From IMG/VR virus record IMGVR_UViG_3300020439_000020, positions 1 through 41,102 of that record: 41,102 bases of DNA, one strand, 5' to 3'. The position numbers were made by a program, and so were the translations under genes. Below the pieces are notes generated by a model, which was not told where the DNA came from, ran no database searches, and worked only from the letters and a program-made list of their open reading frames with translations. This DNA comes from a virus. Of this stretch, positions 9,401 to 18,120 are shown piece after piece (positions within the stretch are counted from its first letter, which is position 1; each line of letters opens with the position of its first letter).

Positions 9401-11323
9401 CTTTTAAGTAAATATGATGAAGTAGTATCTTCTATATTTAGAATATTTGGTTCTACACCTACAAACAAACTATCTAGGTCTCCTGCATTTAGACAGTTCT
9501 ATTATGACAAAATGGAAAAACTTGCACCAAGTCTTACAGAGACTGCATTAAATAATCTAATTAAACAGGCTAAGAAAAATAATTTAGATAAAAAATATAT
9601 ACAAAGACTAGAGTCTTTAGTCTCTGATGTAGATGATGCATTCAAGATTGGTACACGTAGAGCTGATGAAATATCTAAAGGTTTTGCATTAGAAGAAGTT
9701 AGAAGATTGCTATATGACTTGAATAAACGTTCACAATTTTCAGATGCTACAAGATTAATATTTCCATTCGCTGAAGTGTATAAAGAAGTATTAGGAACAT
9801 GGTCAAGACTTATTGCAACAAATCCAGGTAAATTACGTAAAGCAGAACTCTTAGTAAACAAAGCACAAGAAAATGGTTTCTTCACTACAGACCCAGTAAC
9901 AGGTGAAGAAGTATTTAACTTTGCATTTAATGAGGGATTAAGCGACAGAATTGTAGATGAAGAATCAGGTATTAGAGCAAACCTTGTTGGTTATACTTCA
10001 GGTCTTAACTTAATTGGACAAAGTGTACTACCAGGATTTGGACCAGTAATACAGTTACCTGCTTCATATTTACCCGATACAGAGAGATTTGCTTCTCTTA
10101 AAAAAATAATATTCCCATTAGGAGAACCTGCAAATGTAGGACCTATTGAAGCTGCATTACCTACTTGGTATAAAAAAGTATTGACACTTGGTGATGATGC
10201 AGACCCACAGTATAGAAGATTGTTTGCTAACGTTGCATCAGATATATTGAAAGCAAGAGTGTTATCAGGACAAGCTAAATTTACTACTACACAGGAAAGA
10301 AGAGAAGCTGTAAAAGCTGCAGAGAAAACAGCTACATTTGTTACATTGATACAAGCTGCTCTAGCATTTGCTGCTCCTACAGGAGGTACAGTTAGATATT
10401 ACAAACAAGTACCTGAAGAGTTTTTAACAGACGAAATACAAGAAAAACTTAAATTAGATATTAGAGACTTTCCTGCAGGAGATGATGGTGCAGTAATGTT
10501 TGGGTTTTCTGTATTTACAGATTTATATTACGACATGCTTAGAAAAAGCAAAGGTGATTCATACGAAGCAACAAAAGAGTTTATTTCTACATTTGGGTTT
10601 GAACCGTTTGCTATGTTACAAAGAAAATCTAAAACAGTTGTAAGAACTCCATACACAGCAGAGGGTTCAGCATATATGGCAGAAAACAAAGATGTATATG
10701 AGTTTGCACCTAATACAGCATACTATCACAATCCTGATAATCCATTAGATGAGTTTGATATCGCTTCATATTGGAAAGCATTTTCTGAAGGTGATAGAGT
10801 TTCTTTAACTACAGACCAAGTTGCAGCAGAGATAATGAATGCAAAAGGTAGGTTTATATACGAAGGTAATAGAAGAATGTTACTTAATGATGCTAACTAC
10901 TTTGGTGTATCAGATTATGTCAGGAGACAAATACTAAAAGAAATAGAAATATATTTAATTGAGACATTACCAGGATTTAGAGAAAGTCTTGGTCTAGCAG
11001 GAACTATAGATACAGAATCACAAGTTCGTGAACTACAAACATGGAAATTAAATCCTACACTTGCAAGTTCAGATGCAGGTCAGGGATTGTTTAAATACTT
11101 AGACGCATACGAAAAAGTATTAGACTGGGGTAAGAGAAATATTAGACCTAATGTTACAATAGGTTCAGGTGATATGTTCGCTCAAAGAGAGTATCTACGT
11201 AGATATGTACAAGATGTTTTATTAAGAGAACATCCTGATTTTTACCATTTATGGGTTAATATATTATCAAGACAATTAGATGAAGATATTGCTACAACGC
11301 AAAACATTGAGTTAGGATTTTAA
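6425..11323 (+). CDS. Giant 1632-aa internal virion protein
   Basis: The largest gene in the window. The protein has an amphipathic, Ala-rich N-terminal ~130 residues, Gly/Ala-rich stretches (GGPLLGFL; GTIDFGVTAGLDPLNFVGAGIGK) that could insert in membranes, and long helical regions. Near residue 1320 there is a hydrophobic segment TFVTLIQAALAFAAP. I see no peptidase, transglycosylase or polymerase motif. By size and place it is probably an ejected or internal core protein, comparable in role to podovirus internal virion proteins; this is inference. It shares the F-x-T-x-x-x-x-L style of helices with the next genes but no clear repeats. Confidence 0.75.
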   Translation: MVRFSQYWVDPDAELQLLFDQEREIKETEIVKNQITRSQGFHTSQLASELGNVMPSGAIIASGLSELAIQAPEIKQVVDSYLEQQASLSKKIRDAGRSFVRTAFVAADSLAEAVIKRPFQAAAATHVQRGDNPILALGGPLLGFLTDPFTRDEGEESFYKKYRENKEQLGKTVFGRAIEELVAGNNVNLGAGFFGNSDVAENMDIFRAIVDSTDDEQVISQARNIIEEQLGKPITIEERQDVNSLLAQDGYILSPGTVVAANVFEPGTKGFNIMSGTIDFGVTAGLDPLNFVGAGIGKIGKAKKAFKTGESLQGVGIIDKAIRKSVHQPTADDYFLRGPGRQIAELMGKETNVKNIQKIFGKNRDAIPHELYRELADANTEGVINALRREISRGTITERFDPTSAIFNGKFSTTLGKMFDPEFGDLGLKAVIKRQWQGTPIVRMMGDLPPVNLNVKNLDEAYDQLNEFMDGVGIAVEKQDELLRGFVDITSEVKGKGANPNEAIPSYGIVSKIFKFLNDEVFPATDEVLGEGYVGRAFEKFEADTSKMRDYFHDELGNPEVFLGAKTDIIVDGQIQIQPTAHLFAEYFDGNIFLPGGRDLARIVGNTRNAMWRLIGGRKLTGKDLTLETFVKAQADDANFVAKNLSKLFYGVDPDGVRVTEGALTQIADTYMQGLWKPFILLRAAWTSRVVGEEQLRMWAADMTSVFNHPISHIAWVLGTPSAGKYVGKVENALAKIPGIKPKGLEDILGNEFLMDVSFKNSMARGKSVAIGGLAPKRSNIFVAVAKGNKKYLDGYVLENTLLANDVLARALAQTISNAKGTYATFDELVNAAYSGDLRPLLEDFVELADDASYAQKARILESKENVRAYLESIQARLHKQAGGTYEKYIVVDGQEIILKSGESIPTEYADLIPRFRITQTGDNEILNLIANGSGEVAGKFISLENISKEFKAEYNKTKQTLGAKLKEWDNSDLPFNRPEYVKVSKVDVDSSLLSKYDEVVSSIFRIFGSTPTNKLSRSPAFRQFYYDKMEKLAPSLTETALNNLIKQAKKNNLDKKYIQRLESLVSDVDDAFKIGTRRADEISKGFALEEVRRLLYDLNKRSQFSDATRLIFPFAEVYKEVLGTWSRLIATNPGKLRKAELLVNKAQENGFFTTDPVTGEEVFNFAFNEGLSDRIVDEESGIRANLVGYTSGLNLIGQSVLPGFGPVIQLPASYLPDTERFASLKKIIFPLGEPANVGPIEAALPTWYKKVLTLGDDADPQYRRLFANVASDILKARVLSGQAKFTTTQERREAVKAAEKTATFVTLIQAALAFAAPTGGTVRYYKQVPEEFLTDEIQEKLKLDIRDFPAGDDGAVMFGFSVFTDLYYDMLRKSKGDSYEATKEFISTFGFEPFAMLQRKSKTVVRTPYTAEGSAYMAENKDVYEFAPNTAYYHNPDNPLDEFDIASYWKAFSEGDRVSLTTDQVAAEIMNAKGRFIYEGNRRMLLNDANYFGVSDYVRRQILKEIEIYLIETLPGFRESLGLAGTIDTESQVRELQTWKLNPTLASSDAGQGLFKYLDAYEKVLDWGKRNIRPNVTIGSGDMFAQREYLRRYVQDVLLREHPDFYHLWVNILSRQLDEDIATTQNIELGF

Positions 11324-12717
11324 TGGCAGAAGAAAAAAGCATCGGTACTATATTAGGTGAGCTATATCTTGAATATATAAAAACAACAAACGCTGCTTCT
11401 ATGAGTAGAGTAGGCGCTCCTAATATTGCAGCTAGACCTATAGGAGATGAACAGACAGCTTTAATAGATTTTTTTAATAGCTTTGAGCCATCTACACCTG
11501 AAGAAAGACAAGCAAAAGCTATTGCATTAGAGCAAATTAGAAATAATAATAATCCATTTTTTGGATTAGCTAAAGATTTTAGAGATGACTTTAAGACTGC
11601 TGCAGAAATTAAAGCAGAAGAAGAAGATATAATTATAGAAGATGTAGTTGCTCCTGACCCATTAATTGCAGATTTTGTAGAGAGTGAAACTAGAGACGAA
11701 AGAATACAGGCAACAGAAGGTAGAAGAACTTTTAAACCTTTATCTGTACAAGAAAAACAATCTCAATATATTGACGAAAAATTAGCAGAGGGTGATTTTT
11801 CAGATGAACAATTAAACTTTGTACAGACAATGTTGCCATCAGATTTACCATATATTGGTTTAGGTGGAACAATCACACCAACACAACCTGATAAATTACC
11901 TTTGTATGTAGAAGGTATGCAGTATGGATTATTTAACGGTATGTCTGCAGAAGAATTAATTAATGTGCAATTAGCATTAGTAGAAGCAGAGTATTTGTAT
12001 CCAGGAAGTTTTGATGCAGGAGTTTTAGATTCAAGAACTATTGCAGCTATAAGTAAAGCTATGGAAGTACAAAACCTACAAGGTAGGACTAATCCAACAC
12101 TTGCATCTTCTGCGTCTGTACAGTTAGCACTTAGTGGAGCAGGTCCAGGAATAGCACAAGATATTAGAAACTTCTTTATATCAGAAGTTAAAAAAGATGA
12201 ACCTAGTGGTCAAGCAGATTTAGCAATAGAAGAATCTGTTCAACTCTTTCCTGAGTTTGCAGCTATCTATGGAGAAACTGCGGCAGAACAAATATTAGGT
12301 AGAAAAATAAGACAAGGCGAGAGAGCTATGATAGGTTCTTATTATAATCAAGCATTACAAGAAGCATCACAAGAAGTTCAAGATATGTTGAAAGCTAGAG
12401 AGCAAGCAAGGAAAGAAGCTCAGACAACTGCATTACAAACAGAGCAAATTAGATTACAAGCAGGATTACCTGAAGGTGTTTATTCTGTAGAAGCACCTGA
12501 ACAATTTACTGCTGCTCCAGGAGACGCAGGTTCTGCACAAGAAATACAAGGACTTATAACTGCATTAGCAGGACAAAGATTTGAAGATAAAATTACATCA
12601 ATAGGAGCTTATGCTGCAGAGCTAGATGAGAATGACAGAGAAGCAGAGATGAGGTCTAGGTCAAGAGCATTTACAACAGCACTTAATTCTACAGGTTCAG
12701 GAGCATTAGGAGCATAA
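11323..12717 (+). CDS. Putative internal virion protein
   Basis: 464 aa, starting on the last base of the giant gene (TAATGG). Mostly helical, acidic in the first third, with a long Gln/Ala/Glu-rich helix near residues 340-385 (ASQEVQDMLKAREQARKEA). It contains NPTLASSASVQLALSG, echoing NPTLASSDAG in the giant protein (~residue 1550), so the two may share a short motif. Probably part of the ejected core. No recognised domain. Confidence 0.65.
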   Translation: MAEEKSIGTILGELYLEYIKTTNAASMSRVGAPNIAARPIGDEQTALIDFFNSFEPSTPEERQAKAIALEQIRNNNNPFFGLAKDFRDDFKTAAEIKAEEEDIIIEDVVAPDPLIADFVESETRDERIQATEGRRTFKPLSVQEKQSQYIDEKLAEGDFSDEQLNFVQTMLPSDLPYIGLGGTITPTQPDKLPLYVEGMQYGLFNGMSAEELINVQLALVEAEYLYPGSFDAGVLDSRTIAAISKAMEVQNLQGRTNPTLASSASVQLALSGAGPGIAQDIRNFFISEVKKDEPSGQADLAIEESVQLFPEFAAIYGETAAEQILGRKIRQGERAMIGSYYNQALQEASQEVQDMLKAREQARKEAQTTALQTEQIRLQAGLPEGVYSVEAPEQFTAAPGDAGSAQEIQGLITALAGQRFEDKITSIGAYAAELDENDREAEMRSRSRAFTTALNSTGSGALGA

Positions 12718-13478
12718 TGAAGTTAACTGAAGAATTAATCGAACACATTGAGGACTTAGAAGGTTTTGAATCAAAAGCATATAGAGATGAAAATAATGTA
12801 TTAACTATAGGTTTTGGTCATACTAATGCAACAGGTACATTTGAGTTTGATAAAAATACAGAGATAACAAGAGAGCAAGCTCTAAAAATATTACAAGATG
12901 ATTTATCAGAAGCAGAAAATTATGTAGAAAGAATGCTTGCTAATAGAGACCTATCTGTAAATAAAGAAAAAAAAGATTTTATGACTTTAGTATATTTCAA
13001 TAGACCTTGGGCTTTGCGAGAAACTATGGAGATTATTGCAGAAGGTAATATGGATTTAGTTATAAAAAGTCAATTAGATTCTTATAAAGAAAATAGAGAC
13101 GAAGATGTTCCTGATTGGTATGTAAATAGAATTAACAAGGAAGCAGCTTTTGTTAAAGAGTTTGATGACCCTGAAGAAACAGGAGGAAATGTTACTAAGG
13201 GTGGTAAAGAACTTCCAACAGGAGAAACAATAAACAAACAACCTGAAAGCATAACTAGATTATATAAAACAGACGGAAATCCTATGTATGTAGATACACA
13301 AATAGTGGAAGATTTATTATCTTCAGGTAAGTTTACAGAGCAACCTGTATCAGTAGAAGAAGGTCAAGAAGAAAAAGAAGTTAAAGATGTTATTACAGCA
13401 CACATATATTCATACTTACAAAAACAAAAAGATGTATATGCAACAAAAAATCCTAATTCAGCAAGAGAGGTGAGATAA
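12717..13478 (+). CDS. Virion-associated lysozyme, GH24 family
   Basis: 253 aa. The first ~110 residues match T4/lambdoid muramidases (glycoside hydrolase 24). The catalytic triad is visible as E15 (DLEGF), D24 (AYRDE) and T30 (LTIGFGHT), the spacing known from T4 lysozyme E11-D20-T26. It cleaves the peptidoglycan glycan strand. The ~140-residue C-terminal extension is hydrophilic. Its place inside the head/internal-protein block, far from the holin at 29408, argues for a virion-borne enzyme that opens the wall at entry; it could also serve as the endolysin, since no other clear muramidase is present. Confidence 0.88.
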   Translation: MKLTEELIEHIEDLEGFESKAYRDENNVLTIGFGHTNATGTFEFDKNTEITREQALKILQDDLSEAENYVERMLANRDLSVNKEKKDFMTLVYFNRPWALRETMEIIAEGNMDLVIKSQLDSYKENRDEDVPDWYVNRINKEAAFVKEFDDPEETGGNVTKGGKELPTGETINKQPESITRLYKTDGNPMYVDTQIVEDLLSSGKFTEQPVSVEEGQEEKEVKDVITAHIYSYLQKQKDVYATKNPNSAREVR

Positions 13479-14758
13479 TGCCACACGAACCAGGACACAT
13501 AGAATTTGATTCAGATGTTACAGGTGATGGAGTATCAGTATCTGATATAGGTACATCCACTGCAACGCAAGCTCCTGCACAATTTTCACCAGGAGAATTT
13601 GATGGACCTGAGCCTGATTTAATCTATCGTGTTGGTGAACAGTTTTATGTTCTTTATGAATTACCTTTAGAAAGACTAGGAATAGATGATGAACCTCATT
13701 ACATTATGTACACAGGAACTGGAGTAATTCCTGAGTATGAATATAAAGCACAATCAGTATCACAAGAAGCATTAAATAAAGTTTTGTCTGTATCTTTTGA
13801 TTCAGGTGGATATGAAGAGATAGAAGATAAAACAGATGTAATTAATCAGTTTTACAATCGAATACTTAGAGCTGCAGAATCAAGACCTTGGCTTTTAGAA
13901 AAAGAAACATCAGGTAAAAATGCAGGTAAGTATGTATTGCTTTCAATGTTTATTGAACAGCTATTTGAACCTAATGTACAAATATCAGTAGATGAATATA
14001 AAGCAGAATCAAATTACATAAATCAATTTACTCAAAGACAATTAGATTATTGGTCTGCTGTTACATTTGGTGATGACCCTGCAACAAATGCTGCTCTAAG
14101 AAAACTACAACAAGAGTCTGCTTTGAGTGTTGCATCATTACTTAGAACTTATGCTCCTGAAGGATTGAGTCAAGAAGTTGTTAACTTTTTATATAACAAA
14201 TCTTTAACAGGAGATTATGACCCTGCATATTTAGCAGAACAGATTAGATTTTTAGCAGCACCTGAATTTGCATCTTTAGTTGACCCTGAGTTAAAAGGAC
14301 TAGTAGGAGATGTTAAAACAGGTACAAGTCAGTTTGACCAACAAGCAAGACAAATAATAACAAAAGTTATGGGTCAAGGATTCTTAAATGATTTAGGAGA
14401 AGATGAGTTTAATACTATAGCTCAATCACTTGTAGACCCAAATGGTGCAAGAATATTAGAAGGTCAATTACAAGAATTGTGGGATGCAGAACATCCAAAT
14501 AAAAAAGGACAAAACTATGCATTAGCTTCTGCAACACCAAGAAAACTAGCAAACTCTATAACAAGTGGACTAGACGAGTATGGTGAGGACCAAGCATTCT
14601 TTAATGACTTAATGGAAGCAGAGAATCAAAGAGAAATGCAAAAGATGTTACGTATGTACGGTTTACAAAAAGGAGATGAAAAAACTGTATCAGATGTACA
14701 ATTATCAGTAGGTAGAAGTTTTAAACCAGGTCCTATAAGGAGACTTAAAGCAAAATGA
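13478..14758 (+). CDS. Putative internal virion protein
   Basis: 426 aa, overlapping the lysozyme stop by one base and the next gene by four. The N-terminus has GDGVSVSDIGTSTATQAPAQ, then FYVLYELPLERLG. The rest is helical and Gln-rich. No family recognised; conserved placement in the ejection-protein block suggests a structural role. Confidence 0.6.
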   Translation: MPHEPGHIEFDSDVTGDGVSVSDIGTSTATQAPAQFSPGEFDGPEPDLIYRVGEQFYVLYELPLERLGIDDEPHYIMYTGTGVIPEYEYKAQSVSQEALNKVLSVSFDSGGYEEIEDKTDVINQFYNRILRAAESRPWLLEKETSGKNAGKYVLLSMFIEQLFEPNVQISVDEYKAESNYINQFTQRQLDYWSAVTFGDDPATNAALRKLQQESALSVASLLRTYAPEGLSQEVVNFLYNKSLTGDYDPAYLAEQIRFLAAPEFASLVDPELKGLVGDVKTGTSQFDQQARQIITKVMGQGFLNDLGEDEFNTIAQSLVDPNGARILEGQLQELWDAEHPNKKGQNYALASATPRKLANSITSGLDEYGEDQAFFNDLMEAENQREMQKMLRMYGLQKGDEKTVSDVQLSVGRSFKPGPIRRLKAK

Positions 14759-15927
14759 TAAGTAATGAAAAACTTTTAGAAAACAGTATTAGTAGAAGTT
14801 TAAGGTACGATGTTGGTGATGAACAAGTTGTATATATATTTAAAGATGGAGAATACTTAGAAGCTAAAAGTGAAGAAGATTTAGATTCAGCTTTAGCAGG
14901 TGGCGGTGTTGCTATTTCAAAAAGTTTATTTGATTCAAGAAGTTATGGTCAAAGTAATACAAGTGTAACTCCTTCAGAAGATGTTCCTGAATATTTTAAT
15001 TTATACACTAATTTATTAAATAAAACAGAAGAAATACTATCTGATATTGCAACAGAAACTCCTGAAATGGAAGATGAACTGTTTGTACCTACAGTAGAAC
15101 AAGCAGGACAGTTAGTTCCTTTTATGAGAAACAAAGGAAACTTACTACAAACTTATGTGGATACATGGGCAGAAACAGGTAATGACCAATTAGCTTTACA
15201 GGCAGTCAGAGATTCTGACGAATATGAGACATACTTTCCTGGTAACTACAGGATTGACCCAAGCACAGGACAACAGGCAGGCGTTCGTTATACAGAAGCA
15301 CAATACACAGCATTAACAGATGCTTATGATAGAGCTTTTATAGAAGCAGGTCTTAACCCTGATGTGTTTAGAGATGCTGAAGTATATCCTGCTCTAGTTG
15401 CAGGAGATGTTGGTTCTCAAGAATTGACAGCAAGAATAAACTCTGCAAGACAAGCGTTTATTGATAATCCATTGGCAGAAGAAGTTAGAGCATATTATGC
15501 ACAGAATTTCGATATTGAAATGACTGATTCTGCCTTGCTTGCTTCAGCACTTGACCCAAGCGTAGGGGAAGGAATTATAAATAAAAATATAGCTGTAGCA
15601 CAAATAGGAGCAGAAGCATCAGCTAAAGCATTTGATATTACACTACAGGAATCAGAAAGATTGTATCAATTAGGAGTAACAGGAACTAAAGCTGCTCAGT
15701 TATTTAGTCAAGCAGAAACTTTATTAGGTAGAGTACAAACATTAGCGGCAGCTCAAGGAAGAGAACAATTAGGTATATCAGAATATTTACAGGCAGAAGC
15801 ATTTGGAAGTCCTCAAGAAAGTCAAAGATTTAGAAACATATTGGCACAACAAGCTACAGAAAGTTCTGCTGTATTAGGAGCAAGAAGAACTCAACAAGGT
15901 GCAGTAACTGGCTTGACAGAAGGATAA
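14755..15927 (+). CDS. Putative internal virion protein
   Basis: 390 aa, ATGA overlap with the previous gene. Ala/Gln-rich helices dominate the C-terminal third (EASAKAFDITLQESERLYQL; TLAAAQGREQLGISEYLQAE). It ends GAVTGLTEG, and its last codons contain the -35 box of the capsid-operon promoter. No domain recognised; a fourth member of the internal/ejection protein set by position. Confidence 0.6.
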   Translation: MISNEKLLENSISRSLRYDVGDEQVVYIFKDGEYLEAKSEEDLDSALAGGGVAISKSLFDSRSYGQSNTSVTPSEDVPEYFNLYTNLLNKTEEILSDIATETPEMEDELFVPTVEQAGQLVPFMRNKGNLLQTYVDTWAETGNDQLALQAVRDSDEYETYFPGNYRIDPSTGQQAGVRYTEAQYTALTDAYDRAFIEAGLNPDVFRDAEVYPALVAGDVGSQELTARINSARQAFIDNPLAEEVRAYYAQNFDIEMTDSALLASALDPSVGEGIINKNIAVAQIGAEASAKAFDITLQESERLYQLGVTGTKAAQLFSQAETLLGRVQTLAAAQGREQLGISEYLQAEAFGSPQESQRFRNILAQQATESSAVLGARRTQQGAVTGLTEG

Positions 15928-15939
15928 TTCTGCTATACT
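15913..15939 (+). promoter_or_regulatory. Promoter of scaffold-capsid operon
   Basis: A perfect TTGACA (15913-15918) lies 15 bases from TATACT (15934-15939), which is preceded by TG-C, an extended -10. The spacer is short but the boxes are the best sigma70-type match in the window. It overlaps the end of the upstream gene and sits before the only long gap in the virion module, consistent with extra transcription of the capsid genes. Confidence 0.65.
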
Positions 15940-15945
15940 AAATTA

Positions 15946-16111
15946 CATAGGGTGGCGAGTTCCCCTACAAATAGGGTCGCAATTCTCTTGGACCTCCAAG
16001 GTGTCCAAGTGGTGTTTCATAAAGCCTTGTGTAATCATAAGCAATTTCCATTTACCTAGCGATTGGATGTTTTATATTGCTTTTAATAACGCTAGAGAAT
16101 AGAGGAGAAAT
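15946..16111 (+). promoter_or_regulatory. Structured 5' leader of scaffold-capsid operon
   Basis: This gap holds three clear structures. Hairpin 1 is GCGA/TCGC (15955-15958, 15977-15980) around CCCTA/TAGGG (15963-15967, 15972-15976). Hairpin 2 is CTTGGAC/GTCCAAG (15987-15993, 16003-16009). A third stem AAGCAAT/ATTGCTT (16039-16045, 16076-16082) crosses TAGCG/CGCTA (16057-16061, 16090-16094), so the two make a pseudoknot or alternatives. The RBS AGAGGAGA follows at 16101-16108. Likely controls mRNA stability or translation of capsid genes. Confidence 0.55.
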
Positions 16112-16585
16112 ATGTCACAAGACACAACAGCAAACGATACTAATAATGTAGAGGTAGAAGATGTAGAGTCAGCACCTATTGATAACTTACGTAATGCTTA
16201 CAAGCAAGAGAAAGCAGAACGTAAAGCACTTCAACAGGAACTGATGAACGTTGCTCTATCTTCAATGGGTCTTGACCCTAGTAAGGGTGTTGGTAAAGCT
16301 GTGCTAAAAACCTATGAAGGTAAACCAAACGTTGATGAAATCAAAAGTTTCGTAACTGAAGAATTTGGAGACGTTGTGGAAGGCGCACCTGCACCACAAG
16401 AACCACAAGTAGATGTATCAGAAAATGTTATCCAAGCTCAGTCACGTGTAGAGCAATTAAATAAAATTGGCGTGTCCTCAGAACCAGTTGATGTTATGGA
16501 TGCATTTAATGAAGTTGTTAGCTCAGGAGACGTAAAGCAATCTATCGCAGCTAAATTAGCTATGATGGAAAACCAAAAAAAGTAA
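16112..16585 (+). CDS. Putative capsid scaffold protein
   Basis: 157 aa directly before the major capsid gene. It is acidic and helical: Asp/Glu/Asn-rich N-terminus, a coiled-coil segment NAYKQEKAERKALQQELMN, a Pro-rich middle, and a C-terminal helix IAAKLAMMENQKK. This profile and position are typical of phage scaffolding proteins, which guide shell assembly and then leave. A strong AGAGGAGA RBS precedes ATG. No sequence family recognised. Confidence 0.7.
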   Translation: MSQDTTANDTNNVEVEDVESAPIDNLRNAYKQEKAERKALQQELMNVALSSMGLDPSKGVGKAVLKTYEGKPNVDEIKSFVTEEFGDVVEGAPAPQEPQVDVSENVIQAQSRVEQLNKIGVSSEPVDVMDAFNEVVSSGDVKQSIAAKLAMMENQKK

Positions 16586-16609
16586 CAATTAACATATAGG
16601 AGATAAATC

Positions 16610-17704
16610 ATGGGACCAATTACAACCCCTGACCCAATTTACGCTTCCGATATAAATAATTTTCAAGGAGAGTTATTTAGAGTCGGAGGACAAAGAACAC
16701 CTTTCCTATCTGCTATGGGTGGCTTGAATGGTGGCGGAAAAGTTATACAATCAACTTTCTTCCAATTCCAAACAGCCGATAATGCTACTATCTCTTCCGC
16801 ACCAACAGAAGGCACAGAAGGCGGAGCGCCAACTGAATACCTTGGTCGTAACAGAGGAGCATATACTCAGGTAACACAGATATTTCACAAAGGTGTAAAA
16901 ATGTCATACACAGCTATGGCAGCCTATAATCAACAAAATGCGTTTGATTTAGGAGCAGCAGGTTACAGCACATCCGATGGCGATGGAACAGTAACTGCTG
17001 CAGACAAGTTAGCTCTATTTGGAGGTAACCCAGTAACAGACGAGTTAGCAGAACAGCTTGAACTAGCTCTTGAAAAAGTAGCTAGAGAAGTAGAATACTT
17101 CGCTATCAACGGTGTTTTTGCTGATGGTACACACGCTTCTAACCCTATTGGAGACAATAGAACATTTAGAGGATTGTCAGCTCACTGTGCATTAAATGGA
17201 GGAAACAAGTACTTCAATACAAGCACAGAAGCTACAGGTGGTACTGCTAAAAAACTTGACTGGGATGCAGTCGCAAAATCATTAAAGACTCTTTATGATG
17301 CAAATGCACCAGTTAAAAATCCTGTTCTTTTGGTTAACTCAGCTAACTTATTAGAACTTAACAAGCAACTATTATCACCACAATCAGGTGGTACAACTGC
17401 TGCTATCCTTCCACGTGAAAGAAACGTTGGTGGTGTAGATATCGATACCGTTATCACACCATTCGGTTCTATCGGAATGATGGTTCTTGATTCAAATATC
17501 TTAGGTAGCAACGATGCTTTCATTGTTGACATGGCTTATGTAAGCCCTATCTTCACAAACATTCCTGGTAAAGGAACAGTATTCGTGAGAGATATTGACC
17601 AAGATGACAATGCTAGAGTTGCAAAAGCAATCTACATGGAAATGGGAATCGACTTCGGTCCTCCACAATATCATTTGCATATAGATGAAATTGCTACTCC
17701 GTAG
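16610..17704 (+). CDS. Major capsid protein, HK97-fold (SU10/DUF5309-like)
   Basis: 364 aa, AGGAGATAAATC before ATG. Shell-forming protein. The C-terminal half has the pattern SIGMMVLDSNILGSNDAFIVD, a short strand, then IPGKGTVFVRDIDQ and AIYMEMGIDFGPPQYHLHI, which I recognise from DUF5309/SU10-type capsids. The N-terminal ~60 residues include QRTPFLSAMGGLNGGG. C-ending codons (atc, ttc, ggc) are commoner here than in neighbouring genes, as expected for a highly expressed gene. Followed by a terminator. Confidence 0.88.
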   Translation: MGPITTPDPIYASDINNFQGELFRVGGQRTPFLSAMGGLNGGGKVIQSTFFQFQTADNATISSAPTEGTEGGAPTEYLGRNRGAYTQVTQIFHKGVKMSYTAMAAYNQQNAFDLGAAGYSTSDGDGTVTAADKLALFGGNPVTDELAEQLELALEKVAREVEYFAINGVFADGTHASNPIGDNRTFRGLSAHCALNGGNKYFNTSTEATGGTAKKLDWDAVAKSLKTLYDANAPVKNPVLLVNSANLLELNKQLLSPQSGGTTAAILPRERNVGGVDIDTVITPFGSIGMMVLDSNILGSNDAFIVDMAYVSPIFTNIPGKGTVFVRDIDQDDNARVAKAIYMEMGIDFGPPQYHLHIDEIATP

Positions 17705-17717
17705 TAATTAATAATTA

Positions 17718-17755
17718 CAAGATTAGGGTGGAACTCCACCTCCACCCTTTTCTTG
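17718..17755 (+). terminator. Terminator after major capsid gene
   Basis: AGGGTGG/CCACCCT (17725-17731, 17742-17748) with outer CAAGA/TCTTG arms (17718-17722, 17751-17755) and a run of four T after the inner stem. It lies 13 bases after the capsid stop. The short T tract suggests partial termination, which would give more capsid than tail mRNA. Confidence 0.6.
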
Positions 17756-17773
17756 TGCTATAGTGAGGAAGAT

Positions 17774-18112
17774 ATGTACAAATTTAACGTTAAAGAAGTA
17801 ACAATAGATATATCTGCAAATACAACACAATCAAGCAGTGTAAATACAGATGGTATGTTGTTGACAGGAATTGTATTTCCTGCAGCGATGACTGGTACAG
17901 CAATTACTTTTGACTTTTCTGTAGATGGAACAAACTTTTATGATGTAAAAGAAACAGACGGAACAGATGTAAGTTATACAGTATCTGCAGGAGATGTAGT
18001 TAGAGTAGACCCAAGTGGTTGGGCATTTGCTTCAAGTGGTTTTATTAGAGTAACTTCAGGTAGTGCTGAAGCAGCAGATAGAGATATTAAATTAATATTT
18101 AGAACAGCTTAG
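17774..18112 (+). CDS. Putative head decoration or completion protein
   Basis: 112 aa from ATG 17774, chosen for the GAGGAAG RBS; upstream in-frame codons run into the terminator. Beta-rich with Thr/Ser: NTTQSSSVNTDGMLLTGIVF, TFDFSVDGTNFYDVKETDG, ending SAEAADRDIKLIFRTA. The pattern resembles small beta-sandwich structural proteins. The position after the capsid gene supports a head-surface or connector role; not identified by family. Confidence 0.6.
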   Translation: MYKFNVKEVTIDISANTTQSSSVNTDGMLLTGIVFPAAMTGTAITFDFSVDGTNFYDVKETDGTDVSYTVSAGDVVRVDPSGWAFASSGFIRVTSGSAEAADRDIKLIFRTA

Positions 18113-18120
18113 GAGGACCA

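Noticed and set aside
6898-9885. Several 127-160 aa minus-strand frames inside the giant virion gene
   Set aside because: Shadows produced by the AT-rich codon pattern; none has a start signal or recognisable motif.
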